This document shows positions 8,985-19,254 of a stretch of DNA of 45,400 nucleotides, piece by piece (position 1 is the stretch's first letter; every line of letters begins with the position of its first letter). The notes under the pieces are model-generated. The model did no database searches. It saw nothing but the letters and a program-made list of their open reading frames with translations, and was not told where the DNA came from. A program made the position numbers and the translations under genes. Source of the DNA: Listeria valentina (lineage in GTDB: Bacteria > Bacillota > Bacilli > Lactobacillales > Listeriaceae); the NCBI RefSeq assembly GCF_011800755.1, contig NZ_JAATJW010000014.1:1-45400 (forward strand), read 5' to 3'.

Positions 8985-10574
8985 TTATTTTTTAATCAAT
9001 CTGCGACTCAGTCCATAAAGTTTCGATCCAAATGGCAGATAGACAAAATCTTGAGCTTCTAACAATCGGTATCGTAATGTAAATAATAGAAAAACAAATC
9101 CACCTAAAAGGCTTCCTCCAATCGCTTGAACCGCGCTACCCAAGCGAGATTCAAACGGAATGAAAAGCTCCCAGCAAACTGGGATGACGCACATGAATAG
9201 CAGTGCCAATCCAAGTTTTAGCAAAACATGCGGCGCTATGAAGTCGACCCGTAGATTTTGCTTTAAAGCATAGCCGCAAATAAGCAAAATTGCAAGAAGT
9301 CCGATTGATGTGGAAATTGCGGCGCCTAGGGTTGACCATTCGGGAACAAGCCATGAGTTGAAAAGGATCTTGATGGCAAGCCCCACGACAACGGCAACAG
9401 CGGGAACTGCAATCTTGCCAAAGCCCTGGAGGATGCTGCTCGTCATGATGATAAGCGAGCTGAGTAGCACAGCCGGGATGAACATTTGCAAGACGAAAGT
9501 CCCGTCGCTTGTTTCAAACAGCATCTGGTTGAGCGGCCGCATAATGATAATCAAGCCGACTGTTTCGGCACCCGAGAGAATCAAAGTGAGTTTTACGGCA
9601 AGCCTCACAGAGCGTTCCAATTGTCTCCGCTCGTTTTTCACTCGAGCCGCGGTAATCATCGGAACAAGCGCAAGCGCTAAGCCAGATGAGAGGACAAGCC
9701 CAAGTTGCAGGATTGGCTGACCACGATCGTAAATCCCTTTAAGCGATTTTGCAGTGAGTTCTGGGATGCCGCTTTCTGCCATCAAGCGGTAAACTTGGAA
9801 GGAATCTGCAAGCTGGAACAAAATGAGCATCGCGCTAACGGTACAAATGGCAAGGCTTTGTCGTAAGAATTCTCGGCCGATCCCCTTCTTTTCAGTTTTG
9901 CTCGGGAAAGCTCCCCAAATTTTGAGTCCTCCCTTTGAAAGTCGTTTCTTGTAAAAATAGCGCAATAAAAATACGGCAGCAAGTCCGCCAAATACGGCTC
10001 CGCTCATCGCAAAACTGGCGGTTTCTGACAGGCTTTTACCAAAGCGAAGCGCAAGCCACGAGCCAAGTAAAATGATCGACACGCGAATGATTTGTTCAAC
10101 GGTCTGCGAAATGGCTGTCGGACGCATGTCTTCTTGTCCTTGAAAATAGCCTCGTAAAAAGGCAAGTTGTGGGGTGAGCAAGAAAACTAGACTGATGACT
10201 CGAATCGGGCTAGAAAGTTCGCTGTCTCCCATTAAACTCGCAAATAAACCGGCTCCAAGGAAAAGGATCCCAAATAAGCTATAGCAAAGCACTTTAAGTG
10301 TTCGATATATGGATTGCAAGATAATTCGCTGCTTGCGAAGGTCGTATTCTGCTTCGGCCATCATTTTCGATACCACAACTGGGAACCCACCTAAAGCGAG
10401 CGTCATCGCAATTCCATAAATCGGATAGACTTGTTGAAAAATATAAAAACCAACGTCGCCTACTAAATTTTGAAAGGGCACGCGGTAAATGGCACTTAAA
10501 ATTTTAGAAACAAGCGAGGCGAGGGTTAACAGTAAAGCGCCATGCATTAAATTTTTAATTGAGCGTTCTGTCAT
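8985..10574 (-). CDS. Polysaccharide biosynthesis / lipid flippase family protein (YabM/SpoVB type)
   Basis: A 529-aa integral membrane protein with about 14 predicted transmembrane segments, of the MOP flippase superfamily (MurJ, Wzx and SpoVB relatives). Its position between mfd and rqcP corresponds to yabM of Bacillus. A likely job is moving a lipid-linked glycan precursor across the membrane, but the substrate is not known. The N-terminal motif (ALLLTLASLVSKILSAIYRVPFQNLVG) is typical of the SpoVB/MurJ group. The start has AAGGCGG upstream. It follows mfd by 36 nt and precedes rqcP by about 16 nt. Confidence 0.85.
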   Translation of the reverse strand: MTERSIKNLMHGALLLTLASLVSKILSAIYRVPFQNLVGDVGFYIFQQVYPIYGIAMTLALGGFPVVVSKMMAEAEYDLRKQRIILQSIYRTLKVLCYSLFGILFLGAGLFASLMGDSELSSPIRVISLVFLLTPQLAFLRGYFQGQEDMRPTAISQTVEQIIRVSIILLGSWLALRFGKSLSETASFAMSGAVFGGLAAVFLLRYFYKKRLSKGGLKIWGAFPSKTEKKGIGREFLRQSLAICTVSAMLILFQLADSFQVYRLMAESGIPELTAKSLKGIYDRGQPILQLGLVLSSGLALALVPMITAARVKNERRQLERSVRLAVKLTLILSGAETVGLIIIMRPLNQMLFETSDGTFVLQMFIPAVLLSSLIIMTSSILQGFGKIAVPAVAVVVGLAIKILFNSWLVPEWSTLGAAISTSIGLLAILLICGYALKQNLRVDFIAPHVLLKLGLALLFMCVIPVCWELFIPFESRLGSAVQAIGGSLLGGFVFLLFTLRYRLLEAQDFVYLPFGSKLYGLSRRLIKK

Positions 10575-10610
10575 GATTCGCCGCCTTTCTCGCTTTTTCC
10601 TTACCTAGTT

Positions 10611-13600
10611 CTAGGCTTTGTCAGCGGATTCTTCTTCTTTTACAGCATTTCCAAGTTTTTTAAGCAGTTCTTTAGTAGTGAAAAGCCATTCTGGCAAGGA
10701 TTTGTTTTGGATATTCATCGTGAGTTTTAGCGCCGCTCCGTCCATTCCAACGCCAATAGCGCGTCCAAACTCGCCTACTACTTCCATCACAACGTCACCT
10801 CGAACTCGTTTCGTCCCTTCATCTGAATACATCAAGATGATTTTCTTGCCTTCTTCTTTAATAACTTCAATCCCATCTAGCAAGGCAAGAATCCGAAGTT
10901 CCGTCACGCCAAACAAATACTCCACTTCTTCTGGATATTCACCGAAGCGGTCAATCATATCACTCCGAAGCGTCTCGAGTTCTTCTTCACTTGCCACATT
11001 GCGGAATCGTTTATACATTTCAATTTTTTGGCGACTATCCGTGATGTAGTATTCCGGAATGTAAGCATCAACTTGGATGTCAATTTCAACGGGAGCCGCT
11101 TCTTCTTTTTCTTCTGATGGCATTCTTTCTTCGATGGCATCTTTCAGCATTTGCGAATAAAGATCAAAGCCGACAGAATCAATGAAGCCATGTTGCTGAG
11201 CCCCAAGGATATTCCCCGCCCCGCGAATAGATAAGTCACGCATCGCAATTTTAAATCCAGAACCAAGCTCTGTAAACTCTTTAATTGCTTGAAGTCGTTT
11301 TTCCGCCTCTTCTCGCAAAACTTTATCTTTTTTATACATGAAATAAGCATAAGCAATTCGGTTCCAACGTCCAACGCGGCCACGTAATTGATACAACTGT
11401 GACAATCCCATTCGGTCAGCATCCTGTACAAAAAGGGTATTTACGTTTGGAATATCCACACCGGTTTCGATGATCGTCGTTGTAACGAGCACGTCATATT
11501 CGCCTTCAAGGAAACTTAAAATAACGGATTCTAGTTCAGATTCTGTCATTTGCCCATGAGCAACGCCAACACGTGCATCTGGAACAAGCGCACTAATTTC
11601 ATCTGCTTTTTTCAAAATCGTTTCGACACGGTTATAGAGATAATAAACTTGCCCATCACGCGCCAGTTCGCGTTCGATGGCTTCGCGTACTAAAACGTTA
11701 TTTTGCTCGGTCACATAAGTTTGAACTGGAAAACGATTGGCAGGCGGTGTTTCGATAACCGATAAGTCACGCACACCAATCATCGACATATGAAGCGTTC
11801 GTGGAATTGGCGTTGCTGTCAAAGTAAGCACATCAATCTTGGATCTAATTTGCTTGATTTTTTCTTTATGTGTTACGCCAAAACGTTGCTCTTCATCGAC
11901 AACAAGAAAGCCTAAATCCCGATACTTAACATCTTTTGAAAGCAAGCGGTGCGTACCAACAACAATATCAATCGTCCCACTTGCAAGACCTTTTATGGTT
12001 TCATTTTGTTCTTTTCTCGTTCTGAAACGGCTAAGTAAGCCAACATTGATCGGGAAACCTTGAAAACGTTCTTTCATCGTTTCATAATGTTGCTGAGCAA
12101 GAATCGTTGTCGGGACTAGGAAAGCAACTTGTTTCCCGTCCATCATCGCTTTAAAAGCAGCCCGAAGCGCTACCTCCGTTTTCCCATAACCTACGTCCCC
12201 AACAAGCAATCGGTCCATCGGGCGAATTCGTTCCATATCTTTTTTGATTTCTTTGATCGACCGAAGTTGGTCATCCGTTTCTTGATACGGGAAGGAATCT
12301 TCAAACTCCCGCTGCATGTCACTATCCGGGCTAAATGCAAACCCTTGTTCAGCTTCGCGCTCCGCATACAACTTGATCAAATCATCCGCAATGTCCTGCA
12401 CGGATGCTTTTACTTTCGTCTTCACGCGTTTCCATTCGCTTCCGCCGAGTTTATTGAGCTTCGGCGCTTTTCCTTCTGCCCCAACATATTTTTGCACAAG
12501 GTCGAGTTGTTCGACTGGAATAAACAGTTTATCTTCTCCCTGATAAACAAGTAACAGATAATCTTTGTGTACGCCGCTGATTTCAAGTGTTTCCATTCCC
12601 ACGTAGCGCGCAATCCCATGGTTAACGTGAACTACATAGTCGCCCACTTTAAGTTCTGAGTAACTTTGAATTCGTTCTGCATTCGAAAGTTTTTGGCGTT
12701 TTTTCGCTTTCTTCACTTGTTTATTAAACAATTCTGTTTCGCTAATGATCGCAACTTTTGAAAGTGGCAATTCAAAGCCATTTTGGAAACTGCCAATCAC
12801 AAATTGGATGACCCCATATTTTGGGACATCTTCCTCGCGTTTTAACACAACGCTTTCCATATCATAATCCGCAAGCGTCTGTTGCATTTTTTCCGCACGC
12901 TCAAGTGTTGGTGCGAGAATCACAACTGCATAATTATTTTTGTGCCAGCTCGCCACTTCGGTTTGCAGCACCGACATTTGTCCGTGGAACTGCTGCATTT
13001 GTTTATAAACAAAGTTGGTCGTTTTAGAAACTCTGAGGCTTCCTTGAGTCTTCTGGAACAAAGTTAAATAAATTTTTGGGGAACGATTTTCTTCCATCAA
13101 GTCATGGAAATGGTGCCCAAGCTTCACGTCACGAACAGTTTCTAGCCGGCTAAGTGTTTCCGTCTGCCACTCCGCTTCTTCTCGCTCTAAACCCTCGTCT
13201 GTTTCTTGGATACGCGCAAATTCATCTAAAACGAGCACCGCGTTTTCTGCAGCATAATCAAATAGCGATGCCGGATCTGGGTAAGCTAAACCAATATATT
13301 TGAAAAACAAATCTGGCTTGATGCCCGAACGTAACAATTCAAGATCCGTTTCAATATTGCTTACAAGCGACTCTTTATCTTCAGGATTTTTCATGTTAGC
13401 CAGTGTATCCGAAAGTCCTTTTTCCAGTCGTTTTACAATATCCGGGAAATAAGCAGCTTCAAGCAAAATTTCCGTTGCAGGTAAAATTTGAAACTCTTCA
13501 ATTTTATTTTGCGAACGTTGCGTTTCTACGTCAAAGTAACGCAATGAATCGATTTCTGTATCAAACAATTCAATTCGAATCGGGTATTCCTCTGTGATCG

Positions 13601-14153
13601 GATAAACATCAATGATTCCACCACGGACACTAAACTCTCCTGGCGTATTGACCATTCCACTCATGGAATATCCCATTGTCACAAGACTTTCTTTCAACTG
13701 CTCCGGCTCAATCTCTTCTCCTTGAACTAAGCGCAGATTATACTTTTCCCAAAGTGAAACGGGCGGAAGTAGCTTTCTAAGTCCAGAAACGGGCACTACC
13801 ACAATCCCAGGTCGCTTCGAAAGCAAGAAATTAAGTGCTTCAACACGTTGCCCGCGGAGCTCTGGACTAGAAACACTTAGCTCCGAAGAAATGAGTTCGT
13901 CAGCTGGATATAAAAATAAACGATCGCTATCCATCAACGATAAAAGATCGTCATATAATTTTTGTGCATGGTATAAATTATGTGTAATCAAAAGTACTGG
14001 CCGTTTCGTTGCATTCTCGATGACACTTGCAAAAAGTGCACGCGCTGATCCTGAAAGTCCCGTAACAAGCTGAGATTCTTTTTTATTTGCAACCGCGCTC
14101 ACAATATCGCGGATTTCTTTTTGGTCGTAGATTAGCTGTTTTAAGCCCTTCAA
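10611..14153 (-). CDS. mfd: Transcription-repair coupling factor
   Basis: Removes RNA polymerase stalled at DNA lesions and recruits UvrA. Visible in order: UvrB-like N-terminal region, RNA-polymerase interaction (CarD-like) region with VGDYVVHVNHGIARYVG, and the RecG-like translocase with Walker A GDVGYGKTE, DEEQ box (VVDEEQRFGV) and LTATPIPRTL. A TRCF C-terminal domain follows. The open frame reaches 14258, but the first residues are atypical. I take the TTG at 14153, which has AAGGAGAGG upstream and gives 1180 aa, the usual length for Listeria and Bacillus Mfd. Bacillus fin and spoVT, neighbours of mfd, are absent. Confidence 0.95.
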   Translation of the reverse strand: MKGLKQLIYDQKEIRDIVSAVANKKESQLVTGLSGSARALFASVIENATKRPVLLITHNLYHAQKLYDDLLSLMDSDRLFLYPADELISSELSVSSPELRGQRVEALNFLLSKRPGIVVVPVSGLRKLLPPVSLWEKYNLRLVQGEEIEPEQLKESLVTMGYSMSGMVNTPGEFSVRGGIIDVYPITEEYPIRIELFDTEIDSLRYFDVETQRSQNKIEEFQILPATEILLEAAYFPDIVKRLEKGLSDTLANMKNPEDKESLVSNIETDLELLRSGIKPDLFFKYIGLAYPDPASLFDYAAENAVLVLDEFARIQETDEGLEREEAEWQTETLSRLETVRDVKLGHHFHDLMEENRSPKIYLTLFQKTQGSLRVSKTTNFVYKQMQQFHGQMSVLQTEVASWHKNNYAVVILAPTLERAEKMQQTLADYDMESVVLKREEDVPKYGVIQFVIGSFQNGFELPLSKVAIISETELFNKQVKKAKKRQKLSNAERIQSYSELKVGDYVVHVNHGIARYVGMETLEISGVHKDYLLLVYQGEDKLFIPVEQLDLVQKYVGAEGKAPKLNKLGGSEWKRVKTKVKASVQDIADDLIKLYAEREAEQGFAFSPDSDMQREFEDSFPYQETDDQLRSIKEIKKDMERIRPMDRLLVGDVGYGKTEVALRAAFKAMMDGKQVAFLVPTTILAQQHYETMKERFQGFPINVGLLSRFRTRKEQNETIKGLASGTIDIVVGTHRLLSKDVKYRDLGFLVVDEEQRFGVTHKEKIKQIRSKIDVLTLTATPIPRTLHMSMIGVRDLSVIETPPANRFPVQTYVTEQNNVLVREAIERELARDGQVYYLYNRVETILKKADEISALVPDARVGVAHGQMTESELESVILSFLEGEYDVLVTTTIIETGVDIPNVNTLFVQDADRMGLSQLYQLRGRVGRWNRIAYAYFMYKKDKVLREEAEKRLQAIKEFTELGSGFKIAMRDLSIRGAGNILGAQQHGFIDSVGFDLYSQMLKDAIEERMPSEEKEEAAPVEIDIQVDAYIPEYYITDSRQKIEMYKRFRNVASEEELETLRSDMIDRFGEYPEEVEYLFGVTELRILALLDGIEVIKEEGKKIILMYSDEGTKRVRGDVVMEVVGEFGRAIGVGMDGAALKLTMNIQNKSLPEWLFTTKELLKKLGNAVKEEESADKA

Positions 14154-14224
14154 AACGATCCTCTCCTTCAATCCAATCTGGCTTCTTTTTTCTGAAAATT
14201 CCTTCTTTATAAAACGAGTAAGGC

Positions 14225-14265
14225 AGCATGCTAAGTGGGCGTTCGGAAACCCAGCCAAGCATGCT
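14225..14265 (-). other. Palindrome-containing hairpin between pth and mfd
   Basis: The self-complementary octamer AGCATGCT occurs at 14225-14232 and again at 14258-14265, so the two can pair as a long stem with TGGG/CCCA inside. It starts at the pth stop codon and ends about 70 nt before the mfd start. The sequence after it (TTTTA) is a poor T-run, so it may be a weak terminator or processing site. Confidence 0.45.
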
Positions 14266-14819
14266 TAATTATACTGATTCATAACATCAATAAATGGTAA
14301 CTTCACAGCCTCTTCAATCGCATCCGCACTTTTTTTAATCGCGTCTATAATTTCCGGCTGTTCGCTTTTACTAAAATCGCCTAACACATGGTGAATAATC
14401 TCGCCGTGTTCCGGACGATCGATTCCCACACGTATCCGGTCAAAAGATTGCGTCTTCAAGTGAGCAATCAGCGAACGCATACCATTATGTCCGCCAGCGC
14501 TTCCTTTTTGTCGCAATCTGATTTTTCCAATTGGTAAATCCAAATCATCGTAAACAACAATCAAATCTTCCGCTGCAATATTATAATAATCCATAAGCGG
14601 GCGCACGCATTCTCCGGAAGCATTCATAAAAGTCAGCGGCTTCACTAGCATGACTTTCTCTCCATTAATAATCGGCGTACTGATCATCCCATTGAACTTT
14701 GTGCTTTTCCACGGCGTTTGAAAGCGAAAGCTCAGTTCGTCCATCACCATAAAACCTACATTATGTCTTGTTCGTTCATATTTCTTCCCGGGATTACCGA
14801 GCCCTACAACCATCTTCAT
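14265..14819 (-). CDS. pth: Peptidyl-tRNA hydrolase
   Basis: Recycles peptidyl-tRNA released from ribosomes. The 184-aa length is standard. Motifs: [18 protein letters not shown] with the catalytic His (in TRHNVGF), FMNASGE, and the substrate loop [26 protein letters not shown]. The start ATG is preceded by GGGGAG. It follows ctc as in Bacillus, but with its own promoter and after a ctc terminator. Confidence 0.96.
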   Translation of the reverse strand: MKMVVGLGNPGKKYERTRHNVGFMVMDELSFRFQTPWKSTKFNGMISTPIINGEKVMLVKPLTFMNASGECVRPLMDYYNIAAEDLIVVYDDLDLPIGKIRLRQKGSAGGHNGMRSLIAHLKTQSFDRIRVGIDRPEHGEIIHHVLGDFSKSEQPEIIDAIKKSADAIEEAVKLPFIDVMNQYN

Positions 14820-14893
14820 TATTATTCTCCCCGCTCAATAAAACCACTTCATTTCGCGAACTGGTTTTTCACTCCGTAATGATTATTTGTTTG

Positions 14894-14922
14894 ATTATAA
14901 CATGATTCTAGTCGTTTTTAAA
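14894..14922 (-). promoter_or_regulatory. pth promoter
   Basis: Minus strand: TTTAAA (14922-14917), 17-nt spacer, consensus TATAAT (14899-14894), just after the ctc terminator. Confidence 0.65.
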
Positions 14923-14938
14923 GTTTCCGCCATCCCAC

Positions 14939-14970
14939 AAAAAAAGCGCGATGCCTTATGGCACCACGCT
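14939..14970 (-). terminator. ctc terminator
   Basis: Minus strand: AGCGTGGTGCC, loop ATAA, GGCATCGCGCT (11-bp stem with two G-U pairs), then six T. Confidence 0.9.
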
Positions 14971-14993
14971 TTCACTTTCATTTTTACATAGAA

Positions 14994-15620
14994 TTATTCA
15001 ACTGGTTCTTCATCAATTCCGTGAGCAGCTACTGGCTCAGGAGCAGCAGTGTCTGCTTCGACTTCTTCTTCAACACGTGGTGCAGCAATCGTTAGGATCG
15101 CTTCTTCACCATCTGTCATAACTTCGTAGTTAGAATTAGTCTGAAGGTCGCTTACTGCGAGCGAATCACCAATTTCAAGTTTCGAAATGTCTACTTCAAT
15201 CGATTCTGGAAGTTTATCTGGAGTTGCTTTCACATTTACTTCATATAGAATTTGCTGCAATACGCCGCCAGCTTTCACACCAGCAGATTCTCCAACGAGG
15301 TCAACTCGAACCTCAGCTTCTACTTCTTCGCTCATATTAACAGCAAGGAAATCAACGTGAATAACTTCATCTTTAATCGGGTCTTTTTGATATTCATGTA
15401 GCAGCACATTAAACTTCGAGCCGCCAACATTTACAGCGAATACTGCGTTCTTTCCGTGCTCACGTACCGCTTTGATTAATTCAAGTCCATCAATCGAAAC
15501 AGGAACATTTTCTGTTTGATAACCATAAATAATCGCTGGGATACGTCCAGATTCACGTACTTCTGTCACTTGTGAATGCGGTTTCGTATCTCTTTTTTGA
15601 ACTTCTAATGTCGTTGCCAT
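14994..15620 (-). CDS. rplY: 50S ribosomal protein L25 / general stress protein Ctc
   Basis: Binds 5S rRNA in the large subunit; in Listeria and Bacillus it is a sigma-B-controlled stress protein. It has an N-terminal L25 domain (VQKRDTKPHSQVTEVRESGRIPAIIYG) and the TL5-like C-terminal domain, then an acidic tail. I start at ATG 15620 (208 aa) because GAGTGGAGTGG lies upstream; the frame is open 24 nt further without support. A sigma-B-type promoter lies 50-70 nt upstream, as expected for ctc. Also called ctc. Confidence 0.95.
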   Translation of the reverse strand: MATTLEVQKRDTKPHSQVTEVRESGRIPAIIYGYQTENVPVSIDGLELIKAVREHGKNAVFAVNVGGSKFNVLLHEYQKDPIKDEVIHVDFLAVNMSEEVEAEVRVDLVGESAGVKAGGVLQQILYEVNVKATPDKLPESIEVDISKLEIGDSLAVSDLQTNSNYEVMTDGEEAILTIAAPRVEEEVEADTAAPEPVAAHGIDEEPVE

Positions 15621-15668
15621 AAAAAATCCACTCCACTCATTCAATTTGTATTCTTTAACAACTAAAGT

Positions 15669-15693
15669 TTACCCCACTGTTTTGTTTTTAAAC
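15669..15693 (-). promoter_or_regulatory. Sigma-B promoter of ctc
   Basis: Minus strand: GTTTAA (15693-15688), 13-nt spacer, GGGTAA (15674-15669). This matches the sigma-B consensus and fits the known sigma-B control of ctc. The 15621-15952 intergenic region otherwise holds only the ldh promoter. Confidence 0.85.
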
Positions 15694-15890
15694 AAAATGT
15701 TTATTTCACCGTAATTAATGGTAAACAAAAACTAGTGTGAAACTTTGTTATTACTCTTCTATTGTATCGCAATTTTTCGAGCTCTCAAAATTTTTCGCAT
15801 CATCATTTGGAATGAAAAGGATTACAAACTGTATTATAGCGCTTACAAAAATTCATTAGTACAAATTTCCAAATTAAGGACGTTCATAGT

Positions 15891-15918
15891 TTCACAAACT
15901 GTAATAAAGTGTTATACT
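15891..15918 (+). promoter_or_regulatory. ldh promoter
   Basis: TTCACA (15891-15896), 16-nt spacer, TATACT (15913-15918). TTTCACAAA at 15890-15898 looks like one half of a Rex site (Rex senses NADH/NAD and controls ldh in many Firmicutes), but the second half is not convincing. Confidence 0.65.
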
Positions 15919-15940
15919 GTATTAGTAAAAAGTTTTCTAA

Positions 15941-16894
<954 letters not shown>

Positions 16895-16902
16895 ATTTTA
16901 CC

Positions 16903-16943
16903 CACAAAAAAACAGGCCAAAATTTTTGGTCTGTTTTTTTGTG
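16903..16943. terminator. Bidirectional terminator between ldh and manO
   Basis: A nearly perfect hairpin, ACAGGCCAAAA with TTTTTGGTCTGT, flanked by A7 on the left and T7 on the right. It can therefore end transcripts from both sides. Confidence 0.9.
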
Positions 16944-16948
16944 TCTTT

Positions 16949-17326
16949 TTATTTTTTCTTCTTAAATTTAGACCGAAAAGCTCGTTTAATAACATCAAAA
17001 AAGCTTTGCGAAGGAACCATATTAGCCGGATCGACATATACTCGAATCGCACGAAGTACTGGTTTCGGTTTCTTGGCTGAAAACGTATAGGTGCCGTTGC
17101 GCTTTGTTTTGATCGCAAAGCGGGGAATCCATTTTCCTTTCAGCATCACTGAAACGATAACCTGATCCACTTCTTCCCAAGGAATTTGAATGAATTTACG
17201 CACATCTCGCGAATTGAAAAATTCAAATCCTTTGTCGCCAATCATGATTTTTCCGTAATCTGTTAGTCCGGTAAATGCAGTGGCATCCTCCGTTAAGTCG
17301 ACTTTCGTATTAATCGATTGAACCAA
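16949..17326 (-). CDS. manO: DUF956 family protein ManO, linked to mannose PTS
   Basis: A 125-aa DUF956 protein, the family always found next to mannose-type PTS operons (lmo0099 in L. monocytogenes). It has a compact PH-like beta-rich fold with IPWEEVDQVIVSVMLKG and a very basic C-terminus (FRSKFKKKK). It was proposed as a modulator of the PTS, but the mechanism is not established. The start is TTG with GGAGCGAGG just upstream. It lies 150 nt after mptD with a terminator hairpin between, so it may be expressed by read-through or at a lower level. Confidence 0.85.
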   Translation of the reverse strand: MVQSINTKVDLTEDATAFTGLTDYGKIMIGDKGFEFFNSRDVRKFIQIPWEEVDQVIVSVMLKGKWIPRFAIKTKRNGTYTFSAKKPKPVLRAIRVYVDPANMVPSQSFFDVIKRAFRSKFKKKK

Positions 17327-17392
17327 TTAGCCTCGCTCCATTTCTTATTACTTATTCATTTCATTATACGTTTCTTTCTTCGAGAAGCCAAT

Positions 17393-17427
17393 AAAAAAGC
17401 GGCTGATGCAACTAATCACCAACCGCT
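17393..17427 (-). terminator. Terminator or attenuator between mptD and manO
   Basis: Minus strand: AGCGGTTGGT, loop, ATCAGCCGCT (10 bp with two G-U pairs), then six T. It ends the mptACD part of the operon and limits manO expression. Confidence 0.85.
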
Positions 17428-17475
17428 CAACGCGAGCTTCTACATTTTTCAAGCAGAATACCCGCCGAAAGTTTC

Positions 17476-18390
17476 TTATAGAAGTCCGATTACGTGTCCG
17501 CCGATACCGACAACGAATAGACCGAGGATAATGATGATCGGGCTGACTTTCTTTCTAAGCAACCACATACATAAGAATGTAAGAAGTAGCGGAACAAGTC
17601 CAGGGATCAAATTATCCAAGTTATCTTGCAAGGTTGTAACCTTGACTTTTGTGAGCGATAAACCAGCGTCTTGCTGTTCAAGGGCTTTTTGAATTCCTGC
17701 AGCACCTTTTGGAAGTTTATCCCAATCAATATACGCTCCATCATCTAATTTAACTTTAGAGATAACCGGCATAAACTTGATTGAAACCCACCTTTCAACA
17801 AGCCCGGCGAGCACGAACATACCAAGTATCGATGCACCTTTTGTGATATTTTGTAGTAAACCACCAGAAAGGTCTTCTGTAATTTTAGAACCAGCTTTAT
17901 AAGCAAATTCTTGTGTATACCACATGAATCCCCAACGGATAATGTTCCATGCAACGAAGAAAATGATTGGCCCAAGGATGTTTCCACTCATAGCAAGCGA
18001 AGCTCCTAGCGCACCAAGCATCGGACGAACAGTAAACCAGAATACAGGGTCACCAACACCGGCAAGTGGTCCCATCATACCAACTTTAACCCCTTGGATT
18101 GCTACATCATCAACTGGAGCACCTTTTGCACGATCTTCTTCCAGTGCTAATGTTACCCCAAGAATAGGAGAAGCAATATATGGGTGAGTATTAAAGAATT
18201 CAAGGTGACGTTTTAACGCCGCAGAACGATCTTCTTTTGATTTATATAATTTTTTAATTGCTGGAATCATTGAGAATGCCCAGCCGCCATTTTGCATACG
18301 TTCATAGTTCCAAGATCCTTGGATAAACGTGGAACGCCAAGCGACTTTCAGACGATCTCGTTTCGTTAATTCAATTTTTTCTTCTGCCAT
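17476..18390 (-). CDS. mptD: PTS mannose-family EIID component
   Basis: The membrane IID subunit (304 aa) of a mannose/glucose phosphotransferase system, which works with IIC to move the sugar while IIAB phosphorylates it. Typical IID features: N-terminal RSTFIQGSWNYERMQNGGW, the GPLAGVGDP motif and C-terminal transmembrane segments. It follows mptC by 24 nt. Listeria MptD and its partners are also the docking site for class IIa bacteriocins. Confidence 0.95.
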   Translation of the reverse strand: MAEEKIELTKRDRLKVAWRSTFIQGSWNYERMQNGGWAFSMIPAIKKLYKSKEDRSAALKRHLEFFNTHPYIASPILGVTLALEEDRAKGAPVDDVAIQGVKVGMMGPLAGVGDPVFWFTVRPMLGALGASLAMSGNILGPIIFFVAWNIIRWGFMWYTQEFAYKAGSKITEDLSGGLLQNITKGASILGMFVLAGLVERWVSIKFMPVISKVKLDDGAYIDWDKLPKGAAGIQKALEQQDAGLSLTKVKVTTLQDNLDNLIPGLVPLLLTFLCMWLLRKKVSPIIIILGLFVVGIGGHVIGLL

Positions 18391-18414
18391 TTTCTTTTCC
18401 TCCTTTTTTCCAGA

Positions 18415-19221
18415 TTAATAATCGTTTAGTATGTCGCCGAGCGGATCATTGGAACTGCTTCCGCCGCCGCCGCCATTTGAGTTACCACCCATTTTGGAAA
18501 GTTGTAGATAAATGAGTGCAAGTGCGACACCGATTGCTCCTAGCGCGATAAGTGTAAGTTCAGAAATTGCTGCAAGTACGAAGCCGAGGATGAAGAATGG
18601 CCAAACTTCTTTTGTTGCCATCATGTTAATAACAAGTGCATAACCAACGGCTACGACCATGCCCCCACCAATTGCCATACCATCTGTTAACCAAGCTGGC
18701 ATAGATTCTAGGAACGATTGTACAGTATGTGCTGGAATGAAAAGAAGTGCTGCAGCAGGAATCGCGATACGCAAACCTTGCATACATACAGCTCCAACGT
18801 GAAGCCATTCAATTCTACGAATGTTCCCTTTTTCTGCCGCTCCGTCCATCAAGTGAACGATCGGAACAGCTAATGTACGAACGATCATTGTTAAGAAAAG
18901 ACCTGCTACTGCAAGTGGGATCGCAATAGCGATTGCCGAAGGAATCCCGCTAACACCTTGTCCGCCTAATACTAAAATAATTGCTGACGCAACGGACGCA
19001 AGTGCCGCATCGGGAGCTACAGCTGCTCCAATGTTTGCCCAACCAAGCGCGATCATTTGAAGTGTTCCACCAAGAATGATTCCCGCAGTTAGGTTACCAG
19101 TTACTAAACCAATTAGCGTACATGCCACAAGCGGTTGATGGAATTGAAATTCATCCAAAATTCCTTCGATCCCCGCAAGAAAGGCAACAACTATTACTAA
19201 AATCATTGATATTATAGTCAT
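18415..19221 (-). CDS. mptC: PTS mannose-family EIIC component
   Basis: The membrane IIC subunit (268 aa), with several hydrophobic helices and the family motif GTLQMIALGWANIGAAVAPD. The C-terminus is Gly/Ser-rich (SNGGGGGSSS). It forms the transport channel with IID. It sits between mptA and mptD in the standard man order IIAB-IIC-IID. Confidence 0.95.
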   Translation of the reverse strand: MTIISMILVIVVAFLAGIEGILDEFQFHQPLVACTLIGLVTGNLTAGIILGGTLQMIALGWANIGAAVAPDAALASVASAIILVLGGQGVSGIPSAIAIAIPLAVAGLFLTMIVRTLAVPIVHLMDGAAEKGNIRRIEWLHVGAVCMQGLRIAIPAAALLFIPAHTVQSFLESMPAWLTDGMAIGGGMVVAVGYALVINMMATKEVWPFFILGFVLAAISELTLIALGAIGVALALIYLQLSKMGGNSNGGGGGSSSNDPLGDILNDY

Positions 19222-19254
19222 AATTGACCTCCTACTTTTTTATTTACGTTACTT

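Noticed and set aside
15890-15898. Rex-like half-site TTTCACAAA in the ldh promoter
   Set aside because: Only one half matches; no second TTGTGAAA arm at the right spacing.
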